From Chryseobacterium indologenes (lineage in GTDB: Bacteria; Bacteroidota; Bacteroidia; Flavobacteriales; Weeksellaceae): a DNA stretch of 64,000 nt. Position numbers and translations under genes: made by a program. The stretch spans positions 40,741 to 104,740 of the forward strand of contig NZ_LJOD01000018.1 of the NCBI RefSeq assembly GCF_001295265.1, in the 5' to 3' direction. How positions within the stretch are numbered: the first letter of the stretch is position 1; each line of letters opens with the position of its first letter. Below the pieces are notes generated by a model. It did no database searches, was not told the origin of the DNA, and saw only the letters and a program-made list of their open reading frames with translations. Shown here piece by piece: positions 61,114 through 64,000 of this stretch.

Positions 61114-61701
61114 ATGAGAAAATTGTATTGTTTTGATTTTGACGGAACCCTTACGTATAAAGATACTATGTTTATGTATCTTAAATTCTATGATTCTACC
61201 AAATTCCGCATACAGTTTTTAAGACATGTCCCGCTTTTTATTCTGCTGAAACTGAAGCTGGCAGAAACTGAAAAAGTAAAGAAAAGCTTTATTGGTTCCA
61301 TTCTTAAAGGTCAGACCAAAGAAAAAATCGAAATGAAGTCTAAGCAGTTCTTTGAACAGCATTATCCTAAAATTGTAAGGGAAAATGCTCTTGACTTTAT
61401 TAAAAATATCGATAGAAATAATACACAGAGTTTATTGGTAACCGCTTCGCTGGACATCTGGGTAAAGCCTTTTGCCGAAGAACTTAAAATGCAGCTCGTT
61501 TCTACGCGTGCAGAGTTTAAAAATGGGGTTTTTACAGGAAATTTCATTGGCAAAAACTGCAACGGAAATGAAAAGCTGGTGAGGATAAAAGCTGAAATAA
61601 ACGATTCTAAATACGATAAAATAATCGCTTTCGGAGATACTTCCGGAGACCGCCAGATGCTAAAATGGGCAAATGAAGGTCATTACCAATTTTTTCATTA
61701 A
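61114..61701 (+). CDS. HAD-IB phosphatase
   Basis: 195 aa. HAD motif I FDFDGTLTYKD (Asp8 nucleophile, Asp10 acid), motif II Thr/Ser in LLVTASLDIWVKPFAEEL, motif IV FGDTSGDRQML. SerB-like class IB. Four nt behind the DprE2-like gene. In mycobacteria the intermediate is dephosphorylated before DprE1 by a PAP2-type enzyme (Rv3807c proposed); here this HAD is the probable counterpart. That function is inferred. Confidence 0.82.
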   Translation: MRKLYCFDFDGTLTYKDTMFMYLKFYDSTKFRIQFLRHVPLFILLKLKLAETEKVKKSFIGSILKGQTKEKIEMKSKQFFEQHYPKIVRENALDFIKNIDRNNTQSLLVTASLDIWVKPFAEELKMQLVSTRAEFKNGVFTGNFIGKNCNGNEKLVRIKAEINDSKYDKIIAFGDTSGDRQMLKWANEGHYQFFH

Positions 61702-61706
61702 TTTTG
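61699..61706 (+). promoter_or_regulatory. -7 box of PrcB-like lipoprotein gene
   Basis: TAATTTTG overlaps the end of the HAD gene and lies 18 nt before the ATG at 61725. Confidence 0.7.
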
Positions 61707-61724
61707 AAGGGTAAAAATGTAAAA

Positions 61725-62195
61725 ATGAAAAGACTGCTTGTTGTATGTACCGCAATCCTGATGAGCTGTGCAGGAACATCATTTCAAAAATCTTCAGATA
61801 TGCAGAAAAGCGGAGAATTGCTTGTTTCCGAATCTCAGGGTGGTGCAGACCGGCCGGGATTTTCGGTGATTAAAAACGAACAGGAATACCAGAAAGCCAT
61901 CAAGGGAAATTCTGGCCTTGTTGTTGTAGAATCAGGGAAAGAGCCGTCTGCGAACTATCCTGCATTTCCGAAAAATAAGAAAGTGATCCTGTACAATCTG
62001 GGGAGTTTCAGATCAGGAAATCGTACGGTAACAGCAATTAAAAGTGTTTCTGTAAAAGACAACATTCTGTATGTTGAGGTTCCTTATCAGGAGACCGGAG
62101 GAATGGAAATTCAGGTGCTTTCCAATCCGTGGTTTATCTTTGCTGTACCTTCAGACTATCAGTTTACTTCCGTAGAATTAAAATACTCAAAATAA
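61725..62195 (+). CDS. PrcB-like lipoprotein
   Basis: 156 aa from ATG at 61725; the upstream TTG at 61704 belongs to the promoter box. Lipobox ILMSC (Cys15). The mature part has the alternating pattern of the PrcB C-terminal domain (DRPGFSVIKNEQEYQKAI, TVTAIKSVSVKDNILYVEVPYQETG, SNPWFIFAVPSD). PrcB was named as a partner of the PrtP protease in Treponema; here the role is unknown. Two nt separate it from the cysteine desulfurase start. Confidence 0.72.
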   Translation: MKRLLVVCTAILMSCAGTSFQKSSDMQKSGELLVSESQGGADRPGFSVIKNEQEYQKAIKGNSGLVVVESGKEPSANYPAFPKNKKVILYNLGSFRSGNRTVTAIKSVSVKDNILYVEVPYQETGGMEIQVLSNPWFIFAVPSDYQFTSVELKYSK

Positions 62196-62197
62196 AA

Positions 62198-63373
62198 ATG
62201 AATAAAATATATCTGGATAATGCTGCTACGACTCCTCTTTCAGAAGAAGTAATCGATGCAATGGTGGGTACCATGAAAATAAATTTCGGAAACCCTTCTT
62301 CTACTCACAGTTTCGGACAGGAAGCCAAAATTCTGATTGAAAACGTGAGAAGACAGGTGGCAGACTATCTTCATGTAACCCCTGCAGAGATCATATTTAC
62401 CTCTTGCGGAACAGAATCTAACAACATGATTATCAAATCAAGTGTGGAACATCTTGGAGTGCAGAGAATCATCAGTTCTCCATTGGAGCATAAATGTGTT
62501 TCAGAGAGTATTCTGGATATGAAGAGCAGAAAAGGAGTAGAGGTAAACTATATCCGTCCTAATGAAAAGGGAGATATTGATCTTAATAAATTAGAAGAGT
62601 TGCTAAAAGCATCCGATAAAAAAACACTGGTAAGTTTAATGCATGCCAATAATGAGATCGGAAATATTGCTGATATTAAAAAGATTGCACAGCTGTGTAA
62701 AGAGAATAATGCGTTATTCCATTCAGATACGGTTCAGACTATGGCTCATATGAATCTTGATTTTTCCGATGTCATGGTGGATTTCGCTTCATGCAGTGCC
62801 CATAAATTCCATGGCCCGAAAGGAGTTGGTTTTGCCTTTATCAGAAAGTCATCCGGGTTAAAAGGAATCATTACCGGAGGACCTCAGGAAAGAAGCTTAA
62901 GAGCCGGAACTGAGAATGTATGCGGTATCGTAGGGCTTGGAAAAGCGCTGGAGCTTTCTCTTAACCATATGGAGGAATACACCGCTCATATGCAGGAAAT
63001 CAAGGATTATGCGAAAGAAAGCCTTTCTGCCGCTATTCCGGGGATTAAATTCAACGGAAGAAGTGCTGAGAAGGAAAACAGCCTTTATACGGTTTTAAGC
63101 GCGTTATTACCTTATAAAAACCCCCTGATTGGCCTTCAGCTTGATATGAAAGGAATTGCAGTTTCCCAGGGCAGTGCCTGTTCTTCCGGAGCATCCAAAC
63201 CTTCCATGGTGATGATGATGGTGCTTTCTGAGGATGAAATGGACCACTGCACGCCGCTTAGGATCTCTTTCAGTCATATGACAACCAAAGAAGAAATTGA
63301 TGCGCTTGTTGAGGCGTTAAAAGAAATTTCAAAAGACTACACTATAGAAAAAACAAATGTTGAGCATAGATAG
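62198..63373 (+). CDS. cysteine desulfurase (NifS/IscS-like)
   Basis: 391 aa from MNKIYLDNAATTPL; a longer frame from 62129 overlaps the lipoprotein gene. PLP-dependent: Lys203 in SCSAHKFHGPKG holds the cofactor, Cys328 in SQGSACSSGASKPS is the persulfide carrier with the short IscS-type loop. It supplies sulfur for Fe-S clusters or tRNA thiolation. It would feed enzymes such as the radical SAM maturase, though no isc genes are adjacent. Confidence 0.92.
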   Translation: MNKIYLDNAATTPLSEEVIDAMVGTMKINFGNPSSTHSFGQEAKILIENVRRQVADYLHVTPAEIIFTSCGTESNNMIIKSSVEHLGVQRIISSPLEHKCVSESILDMKSRKGVEVNYIRPNEKGDIDLNKLEELLKASDKKTLVSLMHANNEIGNIADIKKIAQLCKENNALFHSDTVQTMAHMNLDFSDVMVDFASCSAHKFHGPKGVGFAFIRKSSGLKGIITGGPQERSLRAGTENVCGIVGLGKALELSLNHMEEYTAHMQEIKDYAKESLSAAIPGIKFNGRSAEKENSLYTVLSALLPYKNPLIGLQLDMKGIAVSQGSACSSGASKPSMVMMMVLSEDEMDHCTPLRISFSHMTTKEEIDALVEALKEISKDYTIEKTNVEHR

Positions 63374-63392
63374 TCTTATTGCTCAAAAAGTG

Positions 63393-63400
63393 TAATTTTG
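63393..63400 (+). promoter_or_regulatory. -7 box of trxA
   Basis: TAATTTTG, leaving a leader of about 59 nt. Confidence 0.65.
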
Positions 63401-63459
63401 GATATCCAATTAAGGATTTAGAACAGAAAATAATATTAATTTAAATACAAGAAACAAAA

Positions 63460-63777
63460 ATGGCTTTAGAAATTACGGACAGCTCATTTCAGGAAACGGT
63501 TTTAAAATCAGATAAGCCGGTATTGGTAGACTTTTGGGCGGTATGGTGCGGACCATGCAGAACGTTAGGACCAATCATCGAAGAAGTAGCATCAGATTTT
63601 GAAGGAAAAGCAGTAGTTGGAAAAGTGGATGTAGACAACAACCAGGAAATTTCTATGCAGTATGGTATCAGAAATATCCCTACAGTTCTTATTTTTAAGA
63701 ATGGTGAAGTGGTTGATAAATTAGTTGGTGTGGCTCCAAAAGAGGTGATCGCTGAAAAATTAAGCGCACACTTATAA
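63460..63777 (+). CDS. trxA: thioredoxin
   Basis: 105 aa, the usual length. Active site WCGPC within VDFWAVWCGPCRTLGP, cis-Pro in RNIPTVLIF, GVAPKEVI at the C-terminal end. Reduces disulfides in the cytoplasm. Confidence 0.96.
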   Translation: MALEITDSSFQETVLKSDKPVLVDFWAVWCGPCRTLGPIIEEVASDFEGKAVVGKVDVDNNQEISMQYGIRNIPTVLIFKNGEVVDKLVGVAPKEVIAEKLSAHL

Positions 63778-63800
63778 AAAAAATAAGTTTGATAATGAAT

Positions 63801-63829
63801 GCCTTCCGTTTTTGGAAGGCTTTTTTTTT
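63801..63829 (+). terminator. terminator of trxA
   Basis: GCCTTCC / GGAAGGC stem, 6-nt loop, nine T. Confidence 0.93.
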
Positions 63830-63860
63830 CAAAATAATTTGCAGGTAATGAAAAAAGGTG

Positions 63861-63868
63861 TAATTTTG
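63861..63868 (+). promoter_or_regulatory. -7 box of tRNA-Asp
   Basis: TAATTTTG followed by GCAATC, 43 nt before the tRNA. Confidence 0.6.
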
Positions 63869-63911
63869 CAATCACAAAAAAGAAACAACGTTCTTTATCA
63901 CAACAGAAAAT

Positions 63912-63985
63912 GATCCGGTAGTTCAGCTGGTTAGAATGCCGCCCTGTCACGGCGGAGGTCGCGGGTTCGAGTCCCGTCCGGATCG
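63912..63985 (+). tRNA. tRNA-Asp(GTC)
   Basis: 74 nt: acceptor GATCCGG / CCGGATC, D arm GTTCAGCTGGTTAGAAT, anticodon loop CTGTCAC giving GTC, T arm GGGTTCGAGTCCC, discriminator G. Confidence 0.95.
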
Positions 63986-64000
63986 CAGCTAATTTTAAAA

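Noticed and set aside
1..64000. CRISPR array or insertion sequence
   Set aside because: No regularly spaced direct repeats, no transposase or integrase among the ORFs, no terminal inverted repeats around gene-sized units.

Overview
The window is a chromosomal segment of a flavobacterium, most likely Chryseobacterium or a close relative. The evidence is the many SusC/SusD-type and Oar-type outer-membrane proteins, a type IX secretion sorting domain, Bacteroidota-specific families (DUF5683, short DapB, lipoproteins with a late Cys), moderately low GC, and almost every visible promoter having the Bacteroidota -7 box TAnnTTTG 15-80 nt before the start codon. Four apparent TTG starts are really the last three bases of that box, so the downstream ATG was chosen.

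Layout. 1-8.7 kb: end of an Oar-like TonB receptor, a secreted glycerophosphodiesterase, then SusC, SusD and a secreted metallophosphoesterase, together looking like a locus for scavenging phosphodiesters. 8.9-11.7 kb: an SDR, prmA and an SH3-like secreted protein. 12.0-16.7 kb (minus strand): a compact RiPP cluster with an unannotated 56-aa precursor (complement 16497-16667), an intergenic hairpin, an FxsB-like radical SAM/SPASM maturase, a HExxH-motif peptide-modifying protein and a C39-peptidase ABC exporter. It is preceded by an outer-membrane barrel and a small lipoprotein, and faces a divergent membrane-anchored TPR-AraC regulator across an operator-like inverted repeat. 21.6 and 40.6 kb: two copies of a tRNA-Pro(TGG)/tRNA-Arg(TCT) pair, the second also with tRNA-Ser(GCT), bracketing about 19 kb of accessory genes: M43 metalloprotease with T9SS tail, an ABC exporter with an erythromycin-esterase-like protein, a lipoprotein/membrane protein/NarL-type two-component operon, a group of proteases (caspase, trypsin-like, aspartyl), a 1303-aa hybrid histidine kinase, a decayed response regulator and a SMI1/KNR4 protein.

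40.9-48 kb: a cell-wall amidase lipoprotein, aspartate ammonia-lyase, and surface-polysaccharide genes (two glycosyltransferases, flippase, FkbM methyltransferase). 48-55 kb: TonB, parA, parB, DUF5683, dapB, a long lepB and a WbqC protein, a conserved core block; a hairpin made of two inverted DnaA-box sequences lies just upstream of parA. 55-58 kb: subtilase, lipocalin, OmpA lipoprotein. 58.2-61.7 kb: four tightly packed genes resembling the mycobacterial decaprenylphosphoryl-arabinose pathway (UbiA-type phosphoribosyltransferase, DprE1-like, DprE2-like, HAD phosphatase). 61.7-64 kb: a PrcB-like lipoprotein, cysteine desulfurase, thioredoxin and tRNA-Asp.

The best candidates for something not previously described are the RiPP cluster with its aromatic-X-Arg precursor, the caspase/trypsin/aspartyl protease group with a conserved leader motif, and the DprE-like operon outside actinobacteria. 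All functional calls are from reading the sequence; no database search was run.
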